A stretch of DNA of 64,000 nucleotides from Enterobacteriaceae bacterium UBA2655 (GTDB taxonomy: Bacteria; Pseudomonadota; Gammaproteobacteria; Enterobacterales; Enterobacteriaceae), in the NCBI GenBank assembly GCA_002359495.1, contig DENB01000055.1, positions 68,922 to 132,921 of the forward strand, in the 5' to 3' direction. Under the pieces are notes generated by a model that saw only the letters and a program-made list of their open reading frames with translations, did no database searches and was not told the DNA's origin. The translations under genes and the position numbers were made by a program. Each line of letters starts with the position of its first letter. Within the stretch, counting starts at the first letter, position 1. This document shows positions 16,016-23,605 of the stretch, one piece after another.

Positions 16016-16161
16016 CTCGACTCCCTACCTTCAAGCCAGAAGAAAAATGCCCGATCGACAACCTCTTCCCGATAACCCAGGTGCGAGCGGGTCATATCGT
16101 GCTTGTCACCGTGAACGCTGCGGTAAAGCCGTTCAAAGCGGGTGCGTAGTGATTCGCTCAT
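16012..16161 (-). CDS. 49-aa hypothetical protein
   Basis: Starts MSESLRTRFERLYRSVHGDK and ends FFFWLEGRESR. It begins 2 bases after the P gene stop and its TGA overlaps the next ATG, so it is supported by operon packing. Basic and helical; not recognised. Confidence 0.55.
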   Translation of the reverse strand: MSESLRTRFERLYRSVHGDKHDMTRSHLGYREEVVDRAFFFWLEGRESR

Positions 16162-16163
16162 GG

Positions 16164-16874
16164 TTACCTCTTCAGCCCATGTTTTCGGCGCAGTTCTGCG
16201 ATCCGGTCCAGGCCCTTTTCGTTGGTCAGCGGGATGTGAAGCTGCGGTATCTGGCGGCGCGGCGGCTGAATTTCTTCCCCGGCTTCAATGCGGCGGGACA
16301 TGGCGGTTAATTCCCGGCGGCAGCGAGCACGCAGTTCGGACTCTGTCAGGTTGAACGAGCGCATCTGGCTGTACAGACCGGTAACCATCCAGTAAGCGGC
16401 GTTGCTTTCCCACGGATACTCTTCAGGCCCGGAGTACAGGCCACGATCCCGGCAGTACTTCATCACCATGCCGTAAAGCGTTTCCTCATCGGGCAGGCCA
16501 GCAGCCAGAGAAGCCCCCTGCTTGCACCAGGCGATAAATTGCCCCGGCGCCGGCCAGAACGCAGATTCGCTCGCGCGCGCCTGCTTCATGCCTTCGGAAA
16601 GCTGATGCTTGTTAGTGATACCGTTCTCGACAAACGCAACGATCCACTGGCGCTTGGTGGACGCCTCGTTTTCCGGGTCACGCAGTACGGTGCTTACTGA
16701 TGCCGGGAAAAGCACCTTCAGGTTGGCAAACAGTATGTCTACCAGGCGCTCGATATTTTCGTTGACTCCCCGGTCTACCGGCTGCGGCCCGTCACCAGCC
16801 ATGCGGGCCAGCGCGCTGCTGTCGCGGTTGTTTATTGCGGCTACGAGATTTCTCATATGAAATTTTCCTCCCAC
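16164..16874 (-). CDS. P: replication protein P (helicase loader-like)
   Basis: 236 aa. It follows the O gene with a 22-base overlap. The core KVLFPASVSTVLRDPENEAS, RQWIVAFVENGI and GQFIAWCKQG is typical of lambdoid P proteins, which bring the host DnaB helicase to the origin-bound O protein. Length matches lambda P (233 aa). Confidence 0.85.
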   Translation of the reverse strand: MGGKFHMRNLVAAINNRDSSALARMAGDGPQPVDRGVNENIERLVDILFANLKVLFPASVSTVLRDPENEASTKRQWIVAFVENGITNKHQLSEGMKQARASESAFWPAPGQFIAWCKQGASLAAGLPDEETLYGMVMKYCRDRGLYSGPEEYPWESNAAYWMVTGLYSQMRSFNLTESELRARCRRELTAMSRRIEAGEEIQPPRRQIPQLHIPLTNEKGLDRIAELRRKHGLKR

Positions 16875-17788
16875 TCTCTGCGGTCGTTCCAGTGTGGAAT
16901 CTGCTGCTGTGAACTGGATGGCGCGTTGCGAGCTGGCTGGCTCATCTGCGCTTTAAGGGTCGCCCACTGCTTTCGCAGCTTCGACGGGCTGAGGATATTG
17001 GTTTGCCAGAACTGATTGCCGTTCGCCCAGGTGAAGACTTCGCAGATTTCCCGGTGGCTGACCTTCAGGGAATCGCGCATCAGGCGAATGTCGTTTGCCC
17101 AAGCGGGCCAGTTGGGTTGCTGGGCTGTCGGGGTGATTACCTGAACCCGACTGTAAATCCACTGAGCAGCCAAAAGGTCGTCAGAGGTTCCCCACTTATC
17201 GCCCTTCGGTGAATGAACCGCCGCTTCAGGCCGAACAACAGGAAGACTTTTCATACGCTCGTCAGAGGATTCGTCAGAATTCTCAGACGTAGTGTTTTTA
17301 TTACTGTTCTTGTTCTTGTATTGGGTGTCTACCGTTTCCGGGAAGCTTTTTCCCGTTTTCGGGAAGGATTTTCCCGTTTTCGGGAAGGATTTTCCCGTTT
17401 TCGGGAATTTTCTTCCCGATCCTGGTTTTTCTAAAATCCATGCTGAAATCTCGGTATTTACCCCGACGAGTTTCATCATTCCCTGCTTCTGACTGGTGAT
17501 GATTTTTCTCTCTGCCAGAGATTTGATGGCGTCTGAAACATGCGTATCGCTTAGCCCAGTCAGCTCAGCAATGACGGTGTTTGTCACCCTGTCCTGTTTT
17601 TTATTCCATCCGTAGGTGAGCCATATCACCGCTTCGAAACATTGCCATTCCCGGCCTGATAACCTCAGGCGCGGCTTAAGCTTCTGAATTTCGTTGGCGA
17701 CCTTGGTGTACCCGTTGGACAGGTCGGCCATATGACCCCCTGTTTGCTCGGTTTTCTTGGGAAAGCTCAGAACTTTGGCAGTACTCAT
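16853..17788 (-). CDS. O: replication initiator protein O
   Basis: 311 aa. The N-terminal winged-helix DNA-binding part (residues 20-115, NGYTKVANEIQKLKPRLRLS and RVTNTVIAELTGLSDTHVSD) is the phage O family domain. The linker has the repeat GKSFPKT four times (about residues 123-150), which is simply the translation of four origin iterons inside the gene. The C-terminus should recruit P. It overlaps the ParB-like gene start by 4 bases. Confidence 0.88.
   Translation of the reverse strand: MSTAKVLSFPKKTEQTGGHMADLSNGYTKVANEIQKLKPRLRLSGREWQCFEAVIWLTYGWNKKQDRVTNTVIAELTGLSDTHVSDAIKSLAERKIITSQKQGMMKLVGVNTEISAWILEKPGSGRKFPKTGKSFPKTGKSFPKTGKSFPETVDTQYKNKNSNKNTTSENSDESSDERMKSLPVVRPEAAVHSPKGDKWGTSDDLLAAQWIYSRVQVITPTAQQPNWPAWANDIRLMRDSLKVSHREICEVFTWANGNQFWQTNILSPSKLRKQWATLKAQMSQPARNAPSSSQQQIPHWNDRREWEENFI
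17339..17418. other. phage replication origin: four iterons inside the O gene
   Basis: Four copies of the hyphenated palindrome CGGGAA-N5-TTCCCG at 17339-17355, 17360-17376, 17381-17397 and 17402-17418, spaced exactly 21 bases apart. An AT-rich stretch (17290-17325) lies on one side. This is the same design as lambda ori, where O binds four iterons within its own gene beside an AT-rich unwinding element. Confidence 0.85.
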
Positions 17789-18603
17789 TCTCTGCCTCCG
17801 TCTGGCGTGTTATAGGCGCGTAGAATGTCATTAATCTCAGAGACATACTTCTGATCGACAGCGAGAGCAGTTTTGCCTTCAACTTTGACCAACTCCGAAT
17901 CACACAGCAGTTCAACCAGGCGGCGCGCCTTCACCGCACTGAACTGCGGTATTGCTGCCGAACGGGTTAATTTCTTCTTTCCGGCTGCGCGGGCCTCTTG
18001 CATCTGCGACTGCGCCACAGCTTCAGCCTTTGGCCCGTGTTCGCGTGAAAGTGCCACAGCGGTTGATGGAGCTACCTCGCCTGTTTTGACCATTGCGATC
18101 AGGGCGTCGCCACATTCCAGCAGTTGCAGATGGTGATTCACATCAGCAGCAGAACGCTTCACCTTTTTCGCTACCTCGGCGGGCGTCCAGCCCTGATTAA
18201 CCAGACGCTGATAGGCTGCTGCGCGCTCCAGTGGGGTAAGCGCTTTGCCCTGCGAGCTGGTAACCATGAAGGCAATGCGATCCGCTTCGGTGCCGGAAAA
18301 GTCTTTGCATTCCAGGCGCGCAATTTCATGACCTGATTCCGTCGCAGCAACCGCGCCGTAATAGCGATGATGGCCGTCGATAATCTTGATGCCCTTGTCC
18401 GACACCTGCACGGTTAGCGGCGGCACAAACTCCCCGGCAATGAAGGCGTCACGGAATTCCGCCACATGCTCCTGGTCGATTTCGCGGACGTTATAGCCCG
18501 GCTCGACATACAGCTCGGAAAGCGGCACCAAAAACGTCTTTTTCACCGTAATTTCAGTGCCGTTGTTCTCTTTTTTCTTGTAAAGCGACAATAATGAACT
18601 CAT
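17785..18603 (-). CDS. ParB-like nuclease/partition domain protein
   Basis: 272 aa. Residues 20-110 form a ParB N-terminal domain with IKIIDGHHRYYGAVAA (the ParB box II region), followed by a KorB-like helix-turn-helix (about residues 120-170, GWTPAEVAKKVKRSAADVNHH). Phages of this type carry such a protein between cII and O; roles proposed include replication or copy maintenance. No partner ParA is present, so plasmid-like partition is unlikely. Confidence 0.75.
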   Translation of the reverse strand: MSSLLSLYKKKENNGTEITVKKTFLVPLSELYVEPGYNVREIDQEHVAEFRDAFIAGEFVPPLTVQVSDKGIKIIDGHHRYYGAVAATESGHEIARLECKDFSGTEADRIAFMVTSSQGKALTPLERAAAYQRLVNQGWTPAEVAKKVKRSAADVNHHLQLLECGDALIAMVKTGEVAPSTAVALSREHGPKAEAVAQSQMQEARAAGKKKLTRSAAIPQFSAVKARRLVELLCDSELVKVEGKTALAVDQKYVSEINDILRAYNTPDGGRE

Positions 18604-18637
18604 AATTTCTCCTGTGAATTGATCCAGTCTTTTCGCA

Positions 18638-18910
18638 TCAGGCCGAGAATGAGTTACCGCTCATCTCGGTCTTTTCTTTTCCCATCGCAGCAGCTACCGC
18701 TTGTCGGGCTACCTCTGCAATCAGGCTTGTTTCCCATACCTTCTCCAGCAGCACAAAAACCGTCGCCATATCGCGCAGGTTTAAGCGGCTTACTTTCGAT
18801 TCATGCCATCCGGCTTCATCAGCCAGAACGCGTTGCCCTTTGTGGGTCAGGCGGGATCGGAGTTCAGTTTCAACTTCGTTGATTAACTTGCTGTTTCTTG
18901 CTTCTTGCAT
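18638..18910 (-). CDS. cII: CII-like transcriptional activator
   Basis: 90 aa. The layout matches lambda CII: an N-terminal helix, a helix-turn-helix (VLADEAGWHESKVSRLNLRD, residues 28-47), an oligomerisation helix with LIAEVARQAVAAAM, and a short tail. In the cro-cII-O order of the right operon. It would activate lysogeny promoters after infection. Confidence 0.78.
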   Translation of the reverse strand: MQEARNSKLINEVETELRSRLTHKGQRVLADEAGWHESKVSRLNLRDMATVFVLLEKVWETSLIAEVARQAVAAAMGKEKTEMSGNSFSA

Positions 18911-18981
18911 GGTTAATAATTCCTTTATTGGTTAAATGGGTGCGTGACATTGCGGTGAGCAAGTCACTTGGGTTTTTGCCC

Positions 18982-19016
18982 CCTGAAGCAGGTGGCGGTC
19001 AGATTGACAAAGAGCG
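18982..19016 (-). promoter_or_regulatory. nutR antitermination site
   Basis: Between cro and cII on the minus strand: boxA CGCTCTTTG (19008-19016) and a boxB-like hairpin CCTG-CTT-CAGG (18982-18992). The nutL element has the same CCTG-NNN-CAGG core, supporting recognition by one N protein. Confidence 0.65.
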
Positions 19017-19023
19017 GTGTTGC

Positions 19024-19230
19024 TTAGGACTTAGACTTAGCGATTGAATTAAGCAGCTCAGCTGCGCTTACCTTCCCATCTGTTGCCATAACGATTGATG
19101 GAATGAATCGAGCGCTTATCTCTGAGCCTTTCAGCCACTTACTGATTGATGGCTGCCCGGTCCCTACCCGTCGAGCTAGCTCGGATTGGGAGCCGACAAT
19201 CTCAATAGCCCTTTTAATGACGGCGTTCAT
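19024..19230 (-). CDS. cro: Cro-like repressor
   Basis: 68 aa. A compact helix-turn-helix protein: SQSELARRVGTGQPSISKWL (residues 14-33) is the recognition motif. It is divergent from cI with the operator region between them, the lambda arrangement. It should lower pR and pL transcription during lytic growth. Confidence 0.85.
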   Translation of the reverse strand: MNAVIKRAIEIVGSQSELARRVGTGQPSISKWLKGSEISARFIPSIVMATDGKVSAAELLNSIAKSKS

Positions 19231-19262
19231 AGAGTTATTCCCTTTTACATAATTCAGTAGGG

Positions 19263-19305
19263 ATTATGCTCTAGAGAATTGATTTGGTCAAGTCAATAGA
19301 GACTT
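19263..19305 (-). promoter_or_regulatory. pR promoter with operator
   Basis: Minus-strand -35 TTGACC (19286-19291), 17-base spacer, -10 CATAAT (19263-19268), driving cro. The operator AAGTCA-ATAG-AGACTT (19290-19305) overlaps the -35 box. It has the same form as the two sites at pL. Further spaced sites may exist but are not clear. Confidence 0.75.
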
Positions 19306-19341
19306 TGACGTATATTCTTTGCGGAATTATTTTTGCTTTAT

Positions 19342-19938
19342 ATGAAAACACTAGCGGAACGACTGGCGTATGCCATGCAAGAAACCGGAAACCAAAATCA
19401 GACTGACCTAGCGAAAAAGTCTGAGGTTTCCCAGTCAACCATTTCTAAAATTCTTCGGGGAGAGAATAAAACTTCGAAAGAAACCGGAAAGCTAGCTAAA
19501 GCATTAGGTGTAAGTGCAGACTGGCTGATAAGTGGTCAGGGGAGCATATGGGGATCGAGCAACACTAAAATCGAGGGTGTTGATGCTTCAAAGCAGGTCT
19601 CTTTGTGGGATGTTTCAGGTAATACAGGCAGCAAAATAAACTGGATTGTCGAGCTTCCTGGTCATTTCCAAGCATATGTTATGTCAGGAAATACAGGGGT
19701 TGCTAGAGTTCCTCGTGGTGCGATCGTGATTATTGACCCAGAGAGCAATCCACTGACAAACGACCTGGTAGTTGCGGAGGTGTCGGGATCGCTATCAGTA
19801 TTCACATATCACTTGAATGGGGCTGGCGAATCCTTTTTGTCTGTTGATGATGAAAGAATCCCGTTAGCTAAAGTATCCGACCCCTCATCTATTCGCGGTC
19901 CTGTGCAGCAAATATATATACCCACCCTATCAAGATAA
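19342..19938 (+). CDS. cI: CI-type prophage repressor with degenerate autocleavage site
   Basis: 198 aa from ATG 19342. Helix-turn-helix at residues 20-39 (QTDLAKKSEVSQSTISKILR). The C-terminal domain has the S24 peptidase fold signature (VPRGAIVIIDPE), but the usual G-D-S-M box reads G116-N-T-G119 and no Lys occurs where the general base should be (around residues 153-158, VFTYHL). It should therefore dimerise and bind operators but not self-cleave with RecA. Induction probably relies on the antirepressor at 8999-9571. Confidence 0.85.
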   Translation: MKTLAERLAYAMQETGNQNQTDLAKKSEVSQSTISKILRGENKTSKETGKLAKALGVSADWLISGQGSIWGSSNTKIEGVDASKQVSLWDVSGNTGSKINWIVELPGHFQAYVMSGNTGVARVPRGAIVIIDPESNPLTNDLVVAEVSGSLSVFTYHLNGAGESFLSVDDERIPLAKVSDPSSIRGPVQQIYIPTLSR

Positions 19939-20115
19939 TCAGATGCCTCTTCACCCACTGGGGTTTCCTCGTAAACCCCAGCACCCTTCCTTGTCAGCAT
20001 CATACCCATGATCACCTCCTGCGCCCAGAACCACAATTAACTGTATAAAGATACAGTATAAACATCTAATTCATAAAATCGACTAAAAATAAATTCTTTT
20101 GAGAATGAATAAAAT

Positions 20116-20177
20116 AAGTCTCTTTAGACTTTTTCTTCAAAGTCTCTATTGACTCAAGTTATTCTCTAGCGCATAGT
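20116..20177 (+). promoter_or_regulatory. pL promoter with two operators
   Basis: -35 TTGACT (20149-20154), 17-base spacer, -10 CATAGT (20172-20177). Operators: AAGTCT-CTTT-AGACTT, a perfect palindrome at 20116-20131, and AAGTCT-CTAT-TGACTC at 20140-20155 overlapping the -35; centres 24 bases apart. The region is a near copy of the pR side, including ATTCTCTAGNGCATA over the -10. Confidence 0.8.
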
Positions 20178-20224
20178 TAACCCATCAGCAGGACGCTGGC
20201 AGCCACACGGAACGGAGTGGCGGG

Positions 20225-20261
20225 TTCTTTAACAATGAGATTCCTACCTGATGCAGGTAGG
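20225..20261 (+). promoter_or_regulatory. nutL antitermination site
   Basis: BoxA TTCTTTAACAAT (20225-20236), close to the ribosomal boxA, followed by the boxB hairpin CCTACCTG-ATG-CAGGTAGG (20243-20261). It lies in the untranslated leader between pL and the N gene, as in lambda. Confidence 0.75.
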
Positions 20262-20377
20262 CCGGAGCGAGTGCTTCGGGTAAGCGTGAATGTGGATGGC
20301 GACTTAACAGATGACCGTCAGAAGCTGGGGCTGGTTACCCTGACGCTTACACCAAAGCATTCACCTGGAGAAATACC

Positions 20378-20656
20378 ATGAATTCTAAGCAGCGTTACAA
20401 CGCAAAACGCGCAGCTGAGCATCGTGCGAAGAAAGCAGCAGAGCGCCAGTTTGAGAACGGAATCGTTACCACGCTGATGGGATGCAGCTTAAACGTAGCC
20501 CGCGCTACATCAGCCCCTAGTCTGCGTGAGAAGCGTGAAGAAGTAGCTCTGCGCATCAGCACCAAATACCAGAAGGTCAGCAATGAAGCTGGCCGTCAGA
20601 TTCACGCCGTGCAGAAGGTTCGCGGCAAATCTATGCCGCCGAGAGGAATCCTTTAA
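20378..20656 (+). CDS. N: N-like early antitermination protein (lambda class)
   Basis: 92 aa. The N-terminus is an Arg/Lys/Ala-rich helix (KRAAEHRAKKAAERQ, residues 9-23), the RNA-binding arm used by lambda-type N proteins to grip boxB. The C-terminus QKVRGKSMP recalls the QKIKGKSIP ending of lambda N. First gene of the left operon, behind pL and nutL. RBS CTGGAG precedes the ATG. At least three terminators lie downstream in the operon, which N would override. Confidence 0.72.
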   Translation: MNSKQRYNAKRAAEHRAKKAAERQFENGIVTTLMGCSLNVARATSAPSLREKREEVALRISTKYQKVSNEAGRQIHAVQKVRGKSMPPRGIL

Positions 20657-21141
20657 TATGGAAACCTTACGGAGACAGGCTTGACGGGTGGAAGCTTACC
20701 CATTCGATACTCATTTTTGCATTGAGGGCAATAATGCACAAAATATCCAGCAGATTTGGTCGTGCTTATACCTGGTTGAAGTATGGATATTACACTGTTG
20801 CTGTAGCAGTGAGTACAAAGGTGGTGATGTGGAATTGTCGAACCAGTAGGTTTCTTCGAACGATACACAGTAGAGCCACCTTCCGTTGTGTGAAGTTCAT
20901 AATTCTCGGCCTTCACAGTAAACATCTCGATTTTTGCCTTTTCTTCTCTAAGCTTCACTGCGACATCTCTCTCAGATTGATAAAGGCCAGAGAGTTTCGC
21001 ATTCAGCATTTGTAACTCAGTGATTTTTCCATGCAGATCACCTATGGCGCCAGAGATGATAGCTTGGTCGTGCGATTCCTTAATAAGTTTAAGTAAATCG
21101 TAAGCCTGCTTTGCAGCAGTGAATCCAGACATGAAGTCCAT
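20653..21141 (-). CDS. opposite-strand accessory (moron-like) protein with zinc ribbon
   Basis: 162 aa (or 159 from the ATG at 21132). Residues 15-75 are a coiled coil; the C-terminal half has CTHC and CPQC pairs, a zinc ribbon. It is the only minus-strand gene in the plus-strand early arm and converges tail to tail on N with a 4-base overlap, so it must have its own promoter. This is the layout of lysogenic-conversion genes. Function not known to me. Confidence 0.7.
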   Translation of the reverse strand: MDFMSGFTAAKQAYDLLKLIKESHDQAIISGAIGDLHGKITELQMLNAKLSGLYQSERDVAVKLREEKAKIEMFTVKAENYELHTTEGGSTVYRSKKPTGSTIPHHHLCTHCYSNSVISILQPGISTTKSAGYFVHYCPQCKNEYRMGKLPPVKPVSVRFPY

Positions 21142-21154
21142 TCGAATATCTCAA

Positions 21155-21203
21155 CACTGTAGGGGTGTTGAAATAGTACCACCGATTCTCGCTGTAGGGG
21201 TAT
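21155..21203 (-). promoter_or_regulatory. putative promoter/operator region with direct repeats
   Basis: Upstream of the 162-aa gene the 10-mer ACCCCTACAG occurs twice on the minus strand, about 35 bases apart, once inside the inverted repeat CAACAC-N7-GTGTTG. A possible -10 TACTAT lies between them. The arrangement suggests a regulated promoter; no known regulator consensus is recognised. Confidence 0.35.
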
Positions 21204-21328
21204 AGCGCGAACCACCTCGCCTGATGTGGTTAAAAGCAGGCACACATTCATGAAGGTCAGCTAATTGCTGGCCTTTTTTATTACCTGTCCACCCATCGTG
21301 GACGCAGCAGAGATTAAGAGAGGTGAGT

Positions 21329-21460
21329 ATGTGGGAAGTTGACATCGAAGAAAACGGAAGTTGGGCCGCGTCCTGGAATGGTGATTGGCTGCCAAACACG
21401 TACCAGACCAGAGAAGATGCAATGGAAGCTCTGCTGAACTGGTTATCTGAGAATATCTAG
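21329..21460 (+). CDS. 43-aa hypothetical protein
   Basis: Starts MWEVDIEENGSWAASWNGDW and ends LLNWLSENI. A good ribosome site AGAGAGGTGAG lies just ahead, and a terminator follows directly after its stop. Acidic with several Trp. Not recognised. Confidence 0.55.
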   Translation: MWEVDIEENGSWAASWNGDWLPNTYQTREDAMEALLNWLSENI

Positions 21461-21483
21461 CCCGCCCCGAGCGGGTTTATTTT
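21461..21483 (+). terminator. rho-independent terminator
   Basis: CCCGC-CCCGA-GCGGG followed by TTTATTTTTG directly after the 43-aa gene. Lies inside the left operon, so is a natural target of N antitermination. Confidence 0.75.
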
Positions 21484-21505
21484 TGTGCGGTAAGTGGGAG
21501 GAGTG

Positions 21506-21802
21506 ATGGAAGGATTTAAGGGTACGCCAGGCGAGTGGAAATGGTTTACGAGCAACAGTCATAAACGACTTAGTAGCGTGTTATCTGGAAAGGATGGGGA
21601 TGTACTTTACGCCTACAACGATAGCACTGGCTTTCCAATGGTTGGTTGCACTGAGAAGGACATGGCGTTGATAGCTGCGGCACCTGAGCTTTTAGAGGCG
21701 CTTCAGGAGCTTTTGGCTCTGTACGAGCATGACGAGGGTTGTCGTGAAATAACCGAATACAAAAGAGCCAAGGCTGCGCTATCTAAGGCATTGGGCCAGT
21801 AA
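21506..21802 (+). CDS. hypothetical 98-aa phage protein
   Basis: The ATG at 21506 has the strong site GGGAGGAG before it. The central CTEKDMALIAAAPELLEALQ (about residues 49-68) is a motif seen in many early-arm proteins of enterobacterial prophages. Function unknown; possibly a host-takeover factor, by location only. Confidence 0.6.
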   Translation: MEGFKGTPGEWKWFTSNSHKRLSSVLSGKDGDVLYAYNDSTGFPMVGCTEKDMALIAAAPELLEALQELLALYEHDEGCREITEYKRAKAALSKALGQ

Positions 21803-21821
21803 CCACTACAGGAGAGAGAGG

Positions 21822-22043
21822 ATGAGTAAAGAGACGATGGCTTTTCCGGGGTCGGGCAGCAAAAACGATGGGATGACCTTGCGGGATTATCTAGCTGCAA
21901 AGGCAATGGCTTCATTGCTTGTGGATGTAACTAAGGCAGTGGAAATTGCAAAGAAAATGGAGGTGCCATTCGATGTTTACGTCTCAAGAACGGCATACGA
22001 TATTGCTGCCACGATGTTAAAAGTTCGGGCCAGAAACAGCTAA
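21822..22043 (+). CDS. hypothetical 73-aa phage protein
   Basis: Starts MSKETMAFPGSGSKNDGMTL. RBS GGAGAGAGAGG precedes the ATG. The part GMTLRDYLAAKAMASLLVD (residues 17-35) is widespread in early genes of enteric phages. Function unknown. Confidence 0.6.
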   Translation: MSKETMAFPGSGSKNDGMTLRDYLAAKAMASLLVDVTKAVEIAKKMEVPFDVYVSRTAYDIAATMLKVRARNS

Positions 22044-22055
22044 CAGGAGAAGAGG

Positions 22056-22313
22056 ATGACGCGAATTTACGTAACGAAATACGCCTTTACCTCTGGTGTA
22101 TTTTCGGTCGAAGCAAAGGTAGATGAAGAAAGGAAAATGGCGTCATACAAGGCGCCAGGGGATTATTTTACAGCATACGTGCACGGCAATGAATTTCATT
22201 TGACCAGAGATGATGCCTTGTCTCGCGCTGAGGAAATGAGAATCAAAAAGCTACAGTCTCTGGATAAGCAGATTAAGAAGATTTCCGCAATGAAGTTTGA
22301 AATCAAAGAGTGA
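22056..22313 (+). CDS. hypothetical 85-aa phage protein
   Basis: Starts MTRIYVTKYAFTSGVFSVEA. The N-terminal ITKYALTSGIF-like block followed by a C-terminal coiled coil (KKLQSLDKQIKKISAMKFE) is common in early operons of lambdoid phages. RBS AGGAGAAGAGG. Function unknown. Confidence 0.6.
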   Translation: MTRIYVTKYAFTSGVFSVEAKVDEERKMASYKAPGDYFTAYVHGNEFHLTRDDALSRAEEMRIKKLQSLDKQIKKISAMKFEIKE

Positions 22314-22400
22314 CACCGCAAGCCGTATTCACTGAGTGCGGCTGACGATGCGCTTAGCATCCCGCGTACATCGGTACGTAATCCAATGACAGGCTCTTTT

Positions 22401-22429
22401 GCCCCGGAAGAAATGTACGGGGCTTTTTT
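22401..22429 (+). terminator. rho-independent terminator
   Basis: GCCCCG-N11-CGGGGC followed by TTTTTT. A second, weaker hairpin AGCCG/CGGCT (about 22322-22343) lies upstream. Inside the left operon. Confidence 0.75.
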
Positions 22430-22463
22430 ATGCACAACACCAACCGAATTAAGGAATCCCACG

Positions 22464-22592
22464 ATGAATCACGCTATCGCGGGCTGGCCCATCGTGGGCG
22501 CAGTCCAGCTTAACGAATCAAAACGTAACCCTCTTATCGAATTACTTATCCGCATCGCCAAGACACTGAATCAGAAAGGTGACCCCAAATGA
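22464..22592 (+). CDS. 42-aa hypothetical protein
   Basis: Starts MNHAIAGWPIVGAVQLNESK and ends NQKGDPK. Its end overlaps the next ATG as ATGA, which supports translation. Not recognised. Confidence 0.5.
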   Translation: MNHAIAGWPIVGAVQLNESKRNPLIELLIRIAKTLNQKGDPK

Positions 22593-22786
22593 CAATAATC
22601 CCCGTTAACGGAACCATCCTGGTTCAGCAAGGCTGCCGGGTATTCAACAAGCTTTACGAAGAGTCCTTCCCTGACACCAAAGAAGGCATGAGGGCGGCTG
22701 TTTTGTGGGCCTCAGAAATATCACTCACTTTTCACGTCAGTCAGGATGCCGATTTTGAGAACTGGAGAAAACGCCATGCAGCATGA
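22589..22786 (+). CDS. hypothetical 65-aa phage protein
   Basis: Starts MTIIPVNGTILVQQGCRVFN. Coupled on both sides (ATGA with the 42-aa gene; 11-base overlap with the next). Not recognised. Confidence 0.5.
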   Translation: MTIIPVNGTILVQQGCRVFNKLYEESFPDTKEGMRAAVLWASEISLTFHVSQDADFENWRKRHAA

Positions 22787-22925
22787 TGCAGATTACTTCT
22801 TCATCGAAATGATGAAATCGATTCTGGAGCCTGTACTCGACCAGATGACACCAGAGCAAGCCGCACAGGACGCGATTGCTGATTACCACACGGAACAGCA
22901 GGCAAATCGCATGGGGGCAAACTGA
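22776..22925 (+). CDS. 49-aa hypothetical protein
   Basis: Starts MQHDADYFFIEMMKSILEPV and ends NRMGAN. RBS GGAGAAAACGCC precedes the ATG. The TGA overlaps the ATG of the ATPase gene (TGATG). Acidic, helical; function unknown. Confidence 0.5.
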   Translation: MQHDADYFFIEMMKSILEPVLDQMTPEQAAQDAIADYHTEQQANRMGAN

Positions 22926-23605
22926 TGGGTACTGCAACGCTGATTCTTGGGGAGTCAGGAACGGGGAAATCAACCAGCCTGCGCCACCTTAATCCGGAGG
23001 AAGTTATCCTGGTCAGGCCGGTAGGGAAGCCTCTGCCTTTCAAATCAAAAGACTGGAAGCAGTGGGACACAAAAGCCAAGGAAGGGACTGTAGTGACGAC
23101 AGACCGCTGGGACACTATCAAGACGGTAATTCAGGCGGCCCACGGCTACGGGAAGCGCATTGTTGTTATCGATGACTTCCAGTACGTGATGAGCAATGAA
23201 TTTATGCGCCGCTCCGAAGAAAAGTCGTTCGACAAGTTTACAGAGATTGGCCGGCACGCATGGGAGGTCATTAAAGCCGCTCAGGATGCGCCTGACGACC
23301 TTCGCGTTTACTTCATGGCGCACACGGAAGAAACGCAGATGGGCCGCGTCAAGATGAAGACCATCGGCAAGATGCTCGACGAGAAGATTACCGTTGAAGG
23401 TATGTTCACCATCGTGCTTCGCACCCTGACCCGCGACGAGCAGTTTTTCTTCACCACCAAAAATAACGGTGCCGATACGGTGAAATCACCGATGGGCATG
23501 TTTGAAACCAACGAAATCGAAAACGACCTGGCTTTCGTGGATGCGACTATCTGCGACTACTGGGGCTTATCTAACGTTCATAACCTGAAGGAATCAGCCG
23601 CATGA
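22925..23605 (+). CDS. Sak4-like RecA-fold recombination ATPase
   Basis: 226 aa. Walker A GESGTGKST (residues 9-17) and Walker B RIVVIDDFQY (about 78-87) define a compact RecA/AAA-type ATPase. Size, lack of extra domains and its place directly before a single-strand-binding protein fit the Sak4 group of phage annealing/recombination proteins. Likely promotes homologous recombination of phage ends. The next gene overlaps by 4 bases. Confidence 0.7.
   Translation: MGTATLILGESGTGKSTSLRHLNPEEVILVRPVGKPLPFKSKDWKQWDTKAKEGTVVTTDRWDTIKTVIQAAHGYGKRIVVIDDFQYVMSNEFMRRSEEKSFDKFTEIGRHAWEVIKAAQDAPDDLRVYFMAHTEETQMGRVKMKTIGKMLDEKITVEGMFTIVLRTLTRDEQFFFTTKNNGADTVKSPMGMFETNEIENDLAFVDATICDYWGLSNVHNLKESAA

Noticed and set aside
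17339..17418. CRISPR-like array inside the O gene
   Set aside because: 21-bp periodic palindromes without variable spacers, in the lambda-ori position: origin iterons.
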